Assembly: GCA_002389785.1 (NCBI GenBank)
Contig: DGQS01000161.1
Coordinates: 1 to 9,295 of the forward strand
Length of the DNA: 9,295 nucleotides
Source of the DNA: Bacteroidetes bacterium UBA4408
GTDB taxonomy: Bacteria > Bacteroidota > Bacteroidia > UBA4408
Direction: 5' to 3'
Positions within the stretch are counted from its first letter, which is position 1. Each line of letters begins with the position of its first letter. Positions 1 through 7,246 of this stretch are shown here, one piece after another. The notes under the pieces are model-generated. The model saw only the letters and a program-made list of their open reading frames with translations. It had not been told where the DNA came from and did not search any database. The position numbers and the translations under genes are program-made.

Positions 1-1863
1 TACGTTATAAGTGGGTCAATAGGAAATCCAATTGCAGTGCTTCCAAGTGCAGATTATTTATGCGTAACTCTGCAACTGTCAAACAACTTGCAATCTCAAC
101 AAAGCTATACCGTTACCACCTCAAATTTAGGCGATTGTTCAGGTAATTTATTAAATCCCAATACCGCTGTTTTTGTGTATTACACGCCTGTTGTTGCAAA
201 ACGAAAGGAAGTTGTAATTAACGAAATTTATTCAAGCCCAACAGCAACATCCGGATTGCCCAATACCGAGTACATTGAATTGTATAATAGAAGTAACACG
301 CCGATAAACCTTGGTGATTGGAGTATCCGCGACGATGTTGCCAACACCACCGCCAACATTCCCAACTTTATATTATTTCCTGACTCAGAGTTGGTAATTT
401 GTGCGATTGCATCGAAAGCTCTTTTCCCTGCCAATTTACAAGTATTGGGTATAAGTTCATTCCCTTCCTTGAACAATACCGGAGATCACCTTTTTCTTAG
501 AAATCAGTCAGGAAGCCTTGTTGATGATGTAAATTACTCAGACAGCTGGTACCGCAACTCAACAAAAAAGGAAGGAGGATGGAGCCTTGAATTGATTGAC
601 AAAAGCTTTACTTGCAACAATAAACTCAATTGGATTGCTTCTACAAATGCCTCCGGCGGCACCCCTGCACAAGCGAATTCGGTTGCCGGAATCTTTAACG
701 ATACACAAGCACCTTCCTTGTTGCTCGCAGTGACCACCTCCATAACCAGTGTAAAATTATTTTTTGATGAACCTGTAAATCGCACAGCATTAGTTACAAT
801 TGGCAATTATACTTTCGACAACGGAATAGTATTACAGCCCGGCACTCAATTCACCGTTAATGAGGATTCAACAGAGGTTAACATTGCGTTGCCTGATACG
901 TTGCGGCTAAAAACAATTTATACAGTAACAGTATCCGCTGCTATTGCTGATTGTGCCGGAAATTCAATCAGCAGCTTCAACAGTGCTTCGTTTGGGCTTC
1001 CGGAAGAACCCGAATTTAACGACGTGGTGATAAATGAAATTTTATACGACCCAATTAGTGGTGGCACCGATTATGTGGAAATATATAACCGATCAAACAA
1101 AGTAATTGATTTATCACAATTAATTTTGTCGGCAAAAGACACCCTTACCAATGAATTAAAAAGTCTTTCAACAATCGCAATAGAAGGATATGGATTATTG
1201 CCCAATAGGTACTTATTGCTATCTGAAAATAGTGAAGTGGTGAAATCACAGTATGCAAGTACAAACCCCCAAGGGTTTTGGCAAATGGGTAGCATACCCT
1301 CATTCAATATTACCGATGGAACCGTTGTATTAAGTACCCCGCAGCAAAAAATAATTGATGACTTACATTATTACAATACTTGGCAGTTTCCATTACTGGT
1401 AAGCAGCAAAGGGGTTTCGTTAGAACGTATCGATTTTAATCGCAGCACACAGGATGCCAGCAATTGGCACTCTGCTTCACAAAATGTAGGCTTCGGCACT
1501 CCGGCATATCTCAATTCACAATACAGTGAAAATGCCAGTAACAATCACAATGAGGTAAGTGTTGAACCAGAGGTATTTTCACCCGACAACGATGGTTTTC
1601 AAGATGTAGTTAATATAACTTTCAAATCGGATGTTCCCGGGTATACCGGCAGCATCACTATTTTTGATGATCGCGGAAGACTCATACGGGCGCTCGTTAA
1701 GAACGAATTATGGGGAAATGCAGGAACTTATTCGTGGGATGGTATAACGGATGAACGCGATAAGGCACGTATAGGCATATATCTAATTTTAGTGGAAGTA
1801 TTCGATTTAAATGGTAACACTCACAGCTATAAAAAAACGTGTGTTGTGGGAGCTAAACTTTAA
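1..1863 (+). CDS. Lamin-tail-domain surface protein with Ig-like repeats (5' partial)
   Basis: The frame is open from the first base, so the true start lies upstream; the GTG at 37 is only an internal codon. About 620 residues are visible. In order they are: the end of an Ig-like domain (to about nt 195), a lamin-tail domain (about nt 205-690, opening VVINEI and containing EYIELYNRS), a second Ig-like domain of SbsA type (about nt 700-1005, opening DTQAPS), a second lamin-tail domain (about nt 1018-1530, VVINEILYDP and DYVEIYNRS), and a C-terminal FlgD-like Ig domain (about nt 1552-1860, VFSPDNDG, IFDDRGRLIRAL, YSWDG, GIYLI). Such proteins in Bacteroidota are usually exported and surface-held. 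The C-terminal domain resembles type IX secretion sorting domains, but that is inference, since it is not the canonical gliding-motility C-terminal motif. The pattern suggests an Ig plus lamin-tail unit repeated upstream too. No enzymatic domain is seen. Confidence 0.85.
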   Translation, partial: YVISGSIGNPIAVLPSADYLCVTLQLSNNLQSQQSYTVTTSNLGDCSGNLLNPNTAVFVYYTPVVAKRKEVVINEIYSSPTATSGLPNTEYIELYNRSNTPINLGDWSIRDDVANTTANIPNFILFPDSELVICAIASKALFPANLQVLGISSFPSLNNTGDHLFLRNQSGSLVDDVNYSDSWYRNSTKKEGGWSLELIDKSFTCNNKLNWIASTNASGGTPAQANSVAGIFNDTQAPSLLLAVTTSITSVKLFFDEPVNRTALVTIGNYTFDNGIVLQPGTQFTVNEDSTEVNIALPDTLRLKTIYTVTVSAAIADCAGNSISSFNSASFGLPEEPEFNDVVINEILYDPISGGTDYVEIYNRSNKVIDLSQLILSAKDTLTNELKSLSTIAIEGYGLLPNRYLLLSENSEVVKSQYASTNPQGFWQMGSIPSFNITDGTVVLSTPQQKIIDDLHYYNTWQFPLLVSSKGVSLERIDFNRSTQDASNWHSASQNVGFGTPAYLNSQYSENASNNHNEVSVEPEVFSPDNDGFQDVVNITFKSDVPGYTGSITIFDDRGRLIRALVKNELWGNAGTYSWDGITDERDKARIGIYLILVEVFDLNGNTHSYKKTCVVGAKL

Positions 1864-1877
1864 GCGCCATAGATAGT

Positions 1878-2102
1878 ATGAAAACTTGCATAGTGTTGTT
1901 TTTACTGAGAATGTTTCATGTTCCAATGTTGGTTTTTATTCCCCTGTTTCTTGGAATATTACTTCTTCTAGTAGGAATAAGGGATTACAGAGAAGACGAG
2001 GATCAAGCCAAAAAAGTGAAACAAAAAAAGCTGTATAAAGAAATTGCAAAAGCGGTTGTGCTGGTACTCGTGTCATTACTAATTTGGTTAGTGGTATATT
2101 AA
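1878..2102 (+). CDS. Small two-helix membrane protein, function unknown
   Basis: This is a 74-residue protein I do not recognise. It has a hydrophobic segment at about residues 15-34, a highly charged linker (about 35-54, DYREDEDQ followed by many lysines) and a second hydrophobic segment at about 55-73 running to the C-terminus. This predicts a hairpin membrane protein with a short charged loop. The start is uncertain: in-frame ATGs at 1911 and 1926 would remove a partly hydrophobic N-terminus and still leave both helices. It begins 14 nt after the surface-protein stop and ends 4 nt before the deacetylase ATG, so it is probably co-transcribed with the deacetylase. A role in the same envelope or polysaccharide pathway is a guess from position only. 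Confidence 0.6.
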   Translation: MKTCIVLFLLRMFHVPMLVFIPLFLGILLLLVGIRDYREDEDQAKKVKQKKLYKEIAKAVVLVLVSLLIWLVVY

Positions 2103-2106
2103 CAAC

Positions 2107-2964
2107 ATGATAACAAACGCGTTTACGGTTGATTTTGAAGATTGGTATCAAGGTATTGAATTGCCGTATAATCAGTGGAATAAATATGAGCGTCGCATCG
2201 AAAAGGGGCTATTCCCATTATTGGATGCATTAGAAAAACAAAATGTAAAAGGCACATTTTTTACCTTGGGTTGGGTGGCAAAGGAATATCCTGAACTTAT
2301 AAAAAGACTTGCTGCAGCAGGCCATGAACTTGCATCACACGGATATACACACGAAAAAGTTTACAACCTTTCACCTCAGCAGTTTCGCAAAGAGATTCGC
2401 GACACCAAGCACATTATTGAGGACCTCACTTCACAAGAAGTTACGGCTTTTAGAGCCCCTTTTTTTTCTATTACCAATAAGAGTTTATGGGCACTACCCA
2501 TTTTGGCCGAAGAAGGTTATACAATTGATTGCTCTATTTCACCAATTAAAACATGGCGGTATGGTATTACGACTTGTCCGGATGAAATTTTTAGAATTAG
2601 AGAAGCCAACATTATAGAGTTTCCGGTCTCAACATTTTCGTATTTAAGAAAACGATGGGCAATAGGAGGGGCATACTTTCGCTTGTTTCCATATTCGTTT
2701 ACCGGGAATGGGTTAAATAAGCGCATCAAAAAGGGAAAATACACCATGTTCTATATTCATCCCTGGGAGTATGATCCGAGCCATCCTAAAATAAAATTAG
2801 AGCGAAAGGCCCAGTTTACGCATTATACACGGCTAAATAAAACTCTTCCGGCAACCGAAAAGATGTTGCATAATTTTAAGTTTGGCACACTCAAGGAAGT
2901 AATCAAAAATTACGAAAAAAAACATGTCATCAACAGCATTGGAATTGACATTTTGCAGGGTTGA
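2107..2964 (+). CDS. Polysaccharide deacetylase family protein (NodB domain, DUF3473-type C-terminus)
   Basis: This 285-residue protein is a carbohydrate esterase family 4 (NodB-like) deacetylase, a family that removes N- or O-acetyl groups from polysaccharides using a metal ion. The sequence shows a VDFEDW motif at 8-13 (acidic catalytic and metal residues D9 and D12), the metal-binding SHGYTH motif (H78, H82), RAPFFS at 116-121 and a late HPWE motif at 218-221. The C-terminal part (THYTRLNKT, then a predicted amphipathic FGTLKEVI) matches the DUF3473 extension seen in deacetylases of exopolysaccharide loci, including the PEP-CTERM/exosortase-associated subfamily. There is no signal peptide, so it is probably cytoplasmic or acts on lipid-linked intermediates. 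It sits between a small membrane protein and an acyltransferase that overlaps its end, which fits a glycan-modification operon. The exact substrate cannot be read from the sequence. Confidence 0.88.
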   Translation: MITNAFTVDFEDWYQGIELPYNQWNKYERRIEKGLFPLLDALEKQNVKGTFFTLGWVAKEYPELIKRLAAAGHELASHGYTHEKVYNLSPQQFRKEIRDTKHIIEDLTSQEVTAFRAPFFSITNKSLWALPILAEEGYTIDCSISPIKTWRYGITTCPDEIFRIREANIIEFPVSTFSYLRKRWAIGGAYFRLFPYSFTGNGLNKRIKKGKYTMFYIHPWEYDPSHPKIKLERKAQFTHYTRLNKTLPATEKMLHNFKFGTLKEVIKNYEKKHVINSIGIDILQG

Positions 2965-4012
2965 AGAAAAAGACCGCGAGCAATTAATTTCATTGCTTTC
3001 TAAAGTGCTGCGCGATGGAGATTCATTGCATGCCGATAAATATGACTTTTCTAAATGGTGGTGGAAATATTATGCTATGCCCCATGCCGAAGCCCATATT
3101 TTTCTTTGCAAAGAAGGAGAGCAAATTTTAGGATATTATCATTGTCCGGTTTATAAAGGCATCTTGAACGGAGAAGCTAAAAAATTCGCCATGGTTCAAG
3201 ATGTGGGCGTAAGTGAAGCAGCTCGGGGAAAAGGTGTTTTTCGCAAATTAGCCGATTATGCAACTGCCCAGCTGCTGCAGAGTGACGTGTCTTTTATTTA
3301 TACCTTTCCTAATAAAAAAAGCATACATACTTTTATTAAATATAATGGCTATCGGAAAATTGAAACCTTTTGCACCTATGTTTTGCCAGTATCTACTGCA
3401 ACAATTCTTGCATCAAAAATGTCGTTTGCTGGATTGCACAAACTAGTTGGTGGTTTTTTTGACCTACTTTATGCACTTCGGATACCCAAATCAAAAAAAG
3501 GTTATAGCTTTTTTTGTGAAGAGAAAATGAATGTTGAAATGGTAGGTGTATTTGAGCAATTTAACCGGAATTTTAAAAACAAACTAACGCGCGATTTTAA
3601 TTATTTAACTTGGAGGTTTGAGCAAAAGCCCCATGGTAAAACCTATTTTTTTACAGCAGTAAAAGATAACAAAACAGTCGCAGTTTTAGTTGTATCAGTA
3701 GAAGATTTGTTAGGAAGTAGGGCTGCTGTTATTCTTGATTTTGCCAGTATTTCTACAGAAGCTTTTGCACAGCTGATTGTTCATTTGCGTAAGCATTCAG
3801 CAAAGTATTTTACCGAGAAAATAGGATTGTTTTACACCTCTGTATCCGCTAGTAATTCTAAATTTTTTCAAACAAGTGGTTTTGTGAAAATACCGGAAAG
3901 GCTGAATCCTCGGGCGCTTCACTTATTGGGTAAAAATGTTTCTGCTAACGAAAGCGAGGTCATGAATGCTGCCAATTGGAATTTTACCTTAAGTGAATGG
4001 GATGTATTGTAA
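2924..4012 (+). CDS. GNAT-family N-acetyltransferase, probably two-lobed
   Basis: This is a 362-residue protein. Residues about 7-145 form a GNAT acyltransferase lobe: a strand with VQDVGV at 91-96 followed by the acyl-CoA pyrophosphate-binding loop AARGKGVFRKLA (R101-G102-K103-G104). Residues about 220-330 look like a second, degenerate GNAT-like lobe (DFNYLTWRF at 224-232, LDFASI at 271-276, FFQTSGF at 314-320) without the R/Q-x-x-G-x-G loop. Large two-lobed GNATs of this kind occur beside polysaccharide deacetylases and glycosyltransferases, where they may acylate sugar amines, but the acceptor here is unknown. The ATG at 2924 lies inside the deacetylase gene in another frame (41-nt overlap), suggesting translational coupling. 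The next in-frame ATG (3076) would delete the first GNAT strand and helix, which supports the chosen start. A deacetylase followed by an acetyltransferase suggests exchange of acyl groups on one glycan (inference). Confidence 0.8.
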   Translation: MSSTALELTFCRVEEKDREQLISLLSKVLRDGDSLHADKYDFSKWWWKYYAMPHAEAHIFLCKEGEQILGYYHCPVYKGILNGEAKKFAMVQDVGVSEAARGKGVFRKLADYATAQLLQSDVSFIYTFPNKKSIHTFIKYNGYRKIETFCTYVLPVSTATILASKMSFAGLHKLVGGFFDLLYALRIPKSKKGYSFFCEEKMNVEMVGVFEQFNRNFKNKLTRDFNYLTWRFEQKPHGKTYFFTAVKDNKTVAVLVVSVEDLLGSRAAVILDFASISTEAFAQLIVHLRKHSAKYFTEKIGLFYTSVSASNSKFFQTSGFVKIPERLNPRALHLLGKNVSANESEVMNAANWNFTLSEWDVL

Positions 4013-4043
4013 TTGAAAACACACGCCAATCAAGGTTTTTCAA
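4013..4043. terminator. Possible bidirectional hairpin between convergent genes
   Basis: TTGAAAA at 4013-4019 is the exact inverse complement of TTTTCAA at 4037-4043, giving a 7-bp AT-rich stem with a 17-nt loop. It starts immediately after the acyltransferase stop and overlaps the last codons of the convergent rlpA-like gene. The position suits a shared terminator, but the stem is weak and the T-run is part of the stem, so this is tentative. Confidence 0.27.
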
Positions 4044-4407
4044 CAATTTCCAAACTCACTTTAACGACTCCACTCTTTAACATTTTTAATTCGCGCGCAG
4101 CCGCTTTTGTTAAATCGATCGTACGTTTTGAATGAGGAGGTAAGCGATCGTTGATTACTACTATTACGCTTTCACGGTTCTTTAGATTTGTAACTTTAAC
4201 GTAAGTTCCCATGGGAAGTGTTTTATGTGCAGCAGTAAATTTTTGCTGCGAAAAAACCTCACCATTTGAAGTTTTACGGCCAACAAATTTATCGTGATAA
4301 TAACTTGCCCTGCCAAAACTGATACTGTCGACTGCTACTTCTGTTTGCGCGAACAAAGCACCACTATTAAGTGAAAAAAACAAGCAAACACAGAGCAGTC
4401 TTTTCAT
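4030..4407 (-). CDS. Septal ring lytic transglycosylase RlpA family protein
   Basis: This is a 125-residue exported protein made almost entirely of one RlpA-like double-psi beta-barrel. Residues 1-20 form a signal peptide ending ALFA before Q21, typical of Bacteroidota; there is no lipobox, so unlike E. coli RlpA it is probably soluble periplasmic. The barrel runs from about 31 to 122 with the family landmarks GRASYY (32-37), TSNGE (46-50), TAAHKTLP (58-65), INDR (85-88) and IDLTKAAA (97-104). E50, H61 and D87 match the acidic and histidine residues required for lytic transglycosylase activity in Pseudomonas RlpA, which cleaves peptidoglycan strands lacking stem peptides. There is no SPOR domain, so septal recruitment by denuded glycan is not encoded in this protein. 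It is convergent with the acyltransferase (17-nt gap) and divergent from ruvB. Confidence 0.9.
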   Translation of the reverse strand: MKRLLCVCLFFSLNSGALFAQTEVAVDSISFGRASYYHDKFVGRKTSNGEVFSQQKFTAAHKTLPMGTYVKVTNLKNRESVIVVINDRLPPHSKRTIDLTKAAARELKMLKSGVVKVSLEIVEKP

Positions 4408-4428
4408 TGTAAAATGTATTAGAATAAA

Positions 4429-4465
4429 ATCGAATATACATCATTTCTCAAAACCATAATTCGAT
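4429..4465. repeat. Inverted repeat in the rlpA-ruvB divergent region
   Basis: ATCGAAT at 4429-4435 and ATTCGAT at 4459-4465 are perfect 7-bp inverted arms separated by 23 bp. The left arm overlaps a -7-like box for the rlpA-like gene. The spacing could suit a dimeric regulator, but arms this short can occur by chance in AT-rich DNA. Confidence 0.25.
4431..4438 (-). promoter_or_regulatory. Candidate -7 element for the rlpA-like gene
   Basis: On the minus strand the sequence TATATTCG matches the Bacteroidota -7 consensus TAnnTTTG at all but one position and lies 23 nt upstream of the ATG. I see no TTTG at the expected -33 spacing; the nearest are 10 and 28 nt away. The call is therefore weak. 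Confidence 0.25.
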
Positions 4466-4530
4466 GCAAAAAAAATGCGAAGGAGTTTGCTTTGTTTTGG
4501 GATTACGAAACTTGGCGCCACAATTATTAT

Positions 4531-4538
4531 TACTTTTA
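4531..4538 (+). promoter_or_regulatory. Candidate -7 element for ruvB
   Basis: TACTTTTA differs from TAnnTTTG only in the last base and lies 20 nt before the ATG at 4559, a spacing like that of the 6234 box to its gene. No good -33 element is visible. If this is the promoter, an upstream ATG at 4475 cannot be used, which agrees with the choice of 4559 as the start. Confidence 0.3.
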
Positions 4539-4558
4539 CAACCACAAGCAGTAAAACT

Positions 4559-5596
4559 ATGACACCCAATCTTGATCCTACTAACGAGCAACTTTCAAAT
4601 ACTGAAAAGGACATTGAAAAAGTACTTCGCCCGTCACAGTTCGATGATTTTTTGGGTCAACACAAGGTGGTAGATAACTTGCGTGTATTTGTTGAAGCTG
4701 CTAAACAAAGAAGCGAATCACTCGATCATGTTTTATTACATGGCCCTCCCGGATTAGGTAAAACCACTTTAGCAAATATTATAGCCAACGACTTGGGAGT
4801 AAACATTAAAACCACCAGCGGTCCTGTGCTCGATAAACCGGGCGATTTAGCAGGATTGCTTACCAACCTTGAAACGAATGATGTATTGTTTATTGACGAA
4901 ATACATCGCCTTAGTCCGGTTGTTGAAGAGTATTTGTATTCAGCAATGGAAGATTACCGCATTGACATTATGATTGATTCGGGTCCCAATGCACGCAGTG
5001 TACAAATTAATCTTAACCCATTCACTTTAATAGGAGCCACCACCCGATCAGGATTATTAACATCTCCATTGCGTGCCAGATTTGGAATAAACTCACGCTT
5101 GGAATATTACGATTCAAAATTACTTACCGGTATTGTACAGCGATCGTGTGAAATTTTGAAAGTTGAAATAGATGAAAATGCAGCTTACGAAATTGCACGC
5201 AGAAGCCGAGGGACACCACGAATAGCGAATGCTTTGTTGCGGCGAACACGCGATTTTGCTCAAATAAAAGGTAGCGGAAAAATTGATATGCCCATTGCCA
5301 AAATAGCGCTAACAGCTTTAAATGTCGACAAAAATGGCTTAGACGAAATGGACATACGCATCTTGTTGGCCATCGTTGATAAATTTAAAGGAGGTCCGGT
5401 TGGTATAACAACCATAGCAACTGCAGTAGGCGAAGAAGCTGAAACCATAGAAGAAGTTTATGAACCCTTTTTAATTCAGGAAGGTTATTTAATGCGCACT
5501 CCCCGTGGACGTGAAGCAACTGAGCTTGCCTACAAGCATTTAGGAAAAATACCCAAAGCCGATAGAGGAAGTTTGTTTGATAATCAACCAGAATAA
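4559..5596 (+). CDS. ruvB: Holliday junction branch migration DNA helicase RuvB
   Basis: This 345-residue protein is the hexameric AAA+ motor that, with RuvA, drives branch migration of Holliday junctions and feeds RuvC for resolution in recombinational repair. Landmarks are [12 protein letters not shown] (23-34), Walker [10 protein letters not shown] (62-70), Walker [10 protein letters not shown] (110-118), sensor 1 GATTR (159-163), an arginine-finger region SPLRARFG (169-176), sensor 2 [13 protein letters not shown] (217-229) and the C-terminal winged-helix domain (about 265-340, including [15 protein letters not shown] and MRTPRGR). Length is normal for the family. The frame is open back to an ATG at 4475, but those 28 extra residues are unlike any RuvB N-terminus and span the likely promoter, so I start at 4559. 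The gene ends with two consecutive in-frame stops (TAATAA). ruvA and ruvC are not adjacent, which is common in Bacteroidota. Confidence 0.97.
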   Translation: MTPNLDPTNEQLSNTEKDIEKVLRPSQFDDFLGQHKVVDNLRVFVEAAKQRSESLDHVLLHGPPGLGKTTLANIIANDLGVNIKTTSGPVLDKPGDLAGLLTNLETNDVLFIDEIHRLSPVVEEYLYSAMEDYRIDIMIDSGPNARSVQINLNPFTLIGATTRSGLLTSPLRARFGINSRLEYYDSKLLTGIVQRSCEILKVEIDENAAYEIARRSRGTPRIANALLRRTRDFAQIKGSGKIDMPIAKIALTALNVDKNGLDEMDIRILLAIVDKFKGGPVGITTIATAVGEEAETIEEVYEPFLIQEGYLMRTPRGREATELAYKHLGKIPKADRGSLFDNQPE

Positions 5597-5660
5597 TAAG
5601 GTGATAAGTGCTAGCTGCTGAACTAGGTATTTTTCAATCAGAAAAAACCGTCGTTAGTAT

Positions 5661-6143
5661 TTAAAAAACAAACGCATCCAATACTACACAAAAGGCAAAC
5701 AAGATAGAGAACACAATGATTTTTCTACGGTAGTATAAAAATCGTTTCTCGTACTTTTTGCTTCCAACCAAAGAAAACAAAACTATAAGAAGAGCCTGTA
5801 CATAGGCCATTTTTAGCACATAATTCACATTGCTATAAAAACTTTTTTGTTCAGAAAGCACGTAGTTCTCGCTTGTAAAATCCTTTTTAAATTCACCTTT
5901 CGTATAAATTTTACCGCGAACATTTTTAACGTCATAAGAAGTATCGTGTGCTCTTTGTTGTTTGTTCATGTCGTAATACAAAAAGCCAATCACCCTACCT
6001 ACCCAAAATCCGGTAAAAAGTAAGAAAAAGAAAAATGAAGGAATGCGTGCAAATCGTTTGGTGCGTTTAGTTCCTAAAACCGGAATACTATTTACTATAA
6101 GCAGCACAAAAAGAATACTGAAATAGGTTGCAAAGAGTAACAT
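5661..6143 (-). CDS. Four-helix integral membrane protein, function unknown
   Basis: This is a 160-residue protein I do not recognise. Hydrophobic segments lie at about residues 2-22, 36-57, 107-127 and 142-160. A polar, lysine-rich stretch separates helices 2 and 3 (about 58-106), and basic clusters follow helices 1 (KRTKRFAR) and 3 (KKYEKRFLYYRRK), which suggests those loops face the cytoplasm. Helix 2 is phenylalanine-rich. The frame can be extended to a TTG at 6173, but that TTG lies within a near-perfect -7 promoter box, so translation from the ATG at 6143 is much more likely. It is convergent with ruvB (64-bp gap with no convincing terminator) and divergent from the deoxyhypusine-synthase-like gene. 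Confidence 0.7.
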   Translation of the reverse strand: MLLFATYFSILFVLLIVNSIPVLGTKRTKRFARIPSFFFFLLFTGFWVGRVIGFLYYDMNKQQRAHDTSYDVKNVRGKIYTKGEFKKDFTSENYVLSEQKSFYSNVNYVLKMAYVQALLIVLFSLVGSKKYEKRFLYYRRKIIVFSILFAFCVVLDAFVF

Positions 6144-6170
6144 TATTGGGGTGAAAATATGGTTAGACTG

Positions 6171-6200
6171 CAAATTTATTTAAAAAAAACTCTTCACAAA
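6171..6200 (-). promoter_or_regulatory. Bacteroidota-type promoter for the four-helix membrane protein
   Basis: On the minus strand, TTTG (6200-6197), an 18-nt spacer and TAAATTTG (6178-6171) match the -33/-7 promoter of Bacteroidota primary sigma factors, with a spacer one or two bases short of the usual. The -7 box lies 27 nt before the ATG at 6143. It contains the alternative TTG start at 6173-6171, which rules that start out if this promoter is the one used. Confidence 0.65.
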
Positions 6201-6233
6201 CTTTTAACACGATATGGCATGTGTTTTAAATTA

Positions 6234-6241
6234 TACTTTTG
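6234..6241 (+). promoter_or_regulatory. -7 element of the deoxyhypusine-synthase-like gene
   Basis: TACTTTTG is an exact fit to TAnnTTTG and ends 22 nt before the ATG at 6264. No clear TTTG is seen 18-21 nt upstream, so the -33 contact may be weak or the promoter may need an activator. It lies downstream of the longer possible start at 6159, which supports the start at 6264. Confidence 0.5.
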
Positions 6242-6263
6242 CAGCGTAAAAAAACAACTAAAA

Positions 6264-7238
6264 ATGAACAAAGGACCCATTTCACAATTCATCGAAAACC
6301 ACTACTTGCATTTCAATTCGGCAGCGCTTGTTGATGCTGCAAAGGGTTATGAGGCACATATGAACGAAGGCGGAAAAATGATGATAACTCTGGCAGGAGC
6401 AATGAGTACTGCAGAGTTGGGAAAATCGCTTGCCGAAATGATTCGCCAAAACAAGGTTGATATTATTTCTTGTACAGGAGCTAATCTGGAAGAGGACATT
6501 ATGAATTTGGTTGCTCATTCGCACTACAAACGAGTTCCGAATTACCGCGATTTGAGCCCACAGGAAGAATGGGATTTACTTGAAAATCATTACAACCGTG
6601 TTACAGATACTTGCATTCCCGAAGAAGAAGCCTTTAGACGCCTTCAAAAGCATATTCACAAAATTTGGAAAGATGCCGACGATAAAGGCGAACGTTATTT
6701 TCCACATGAATACATGTACAAAATGTTGTTGAGTGGTGTGTTGGAACAGTACTATGAAATTGACCCAAAAAACTCCTGGATGCTCGCGGCAGCGCAAAAA
6801 AACATTCCCATTGTAGTGCCGGGTTGGGAAGATTCAACAATGGGAAATATTTTTGCCTCTTATGTAATTAAAAATGAAATCAAGGCAAGTACCATGAAAT
6901 CGGGAATTGAATACATGGCTTGGTTGGCCGGGTGGTATCGAGAAAATTGCGGAGGTAAAGGAATTGGATTTTTTCAAATAGGTGGTGGAATTGCAGGTGA
7001 TTTTCCAATATGTGTTGTGCCGATGTTATACCAGGATATGGAAATGCACGATGTTCCTTTTTGGGCATATTTCTGTCAAATTAGTGATTCAACTACGAGT
7101 TATGGTTCTTATTCGGGTGCCGTTCCAAACGAGAAAATTACCTGGGGCAAACTGGATATACACACACCAAAATTTATAGTCGAAAGCGATGCAACTATCG
7201 TAGCTCCCCTGATGTTTGCTTGGATTTTGGGTTGGTAG
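6264..7238 (+). CDS. Deoxyhypusine synthase-like protein
   Basis: This 324-residue protein belongs to the deoxyhypusine synthase/homospermidine synthase family. Those enzymes use NAD to cleave spermidine or a related amine and pass an aminobutyl group, via a lysine-imine intermediate, to an acceptor. Family landmarks visible are LAGAMSTAELGKSL (43-56), VDIISCTGANLEED (65-78), AAAQKNIPIVVPGWEDS (175-191), IGFFQIGGGIAGDFP (234-248) and NEKITWGKL (289-297), in which K296 corresponds to the imine-forming lysine (human Lys329). Several residues that hold spermidine in human DHS appear changed (see findings), so the substrate is probably not spermidine plus eIF5A, which bacteria lack. Bacterial homologues include homospermidine synthases and uncharacterised DHS-like proteins. 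The ATG at 6264 is preferred over 6159 because the extension crosses the promoter and lacks family similarity. No polyamine gene is adjacent in the window. Confidence 0.85.
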   Translation: MNKGPISQFIENHYLHFNSAALVDAAKGYEAHMNEGGKMMITLAGAMSTAELGKSLAEMIRQNKVDIISCTGANLEEDIMNLVAHSHYKRVPNYRDLSPQEEWDLLENHYNRVTDTCIPEEEAFRRLQKHIHKIWKDADDKGERYFPHEYMYKMLLSGVLEQYYEIDPKNSWMLAAAQKNIPIVVPGWEDSTMGNIFASYVIKNEIKASTMKSGIEYMAWLAGWYRENCGGKGIGFFQIGGGIAGDFPICVVPMLYQDMEMHDVPFWAYFCQISDSTTSYGSYSGAVPNEKITWGKLDIHTPKFIVESDATIVAPLMFAWILGW

Positions 7239-7246
7239 GTTTATTT

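Noticed and set aside
228..1307. Minus-strand frames of 78-90 codons inside the surface-protein gene
   Set aside because: They are antisense to a coherent domain-bearing gene and show no recognisable protein features.
4475..4558. 28-residue N-terminal extension of RuvB
   Set aside because: It does not resemble RuvB N-termini and spans the likely promoter; the ATG at 4559 gives a normal-length protein.
5597..5660. Terminator between ruvB and the convergent membrane protein
   Set aside because: Only a 4-bp CTAG/CTAG pairing before a short T-run was found, too weak to call.
6159..6263. 35-residue N-terminal extension of the DHS-like protein
   Set aside because: It crosses an exact TAnnTTTG promoter box and the opposing promoter, and the family-like sequence begins after the ATG at 6264.
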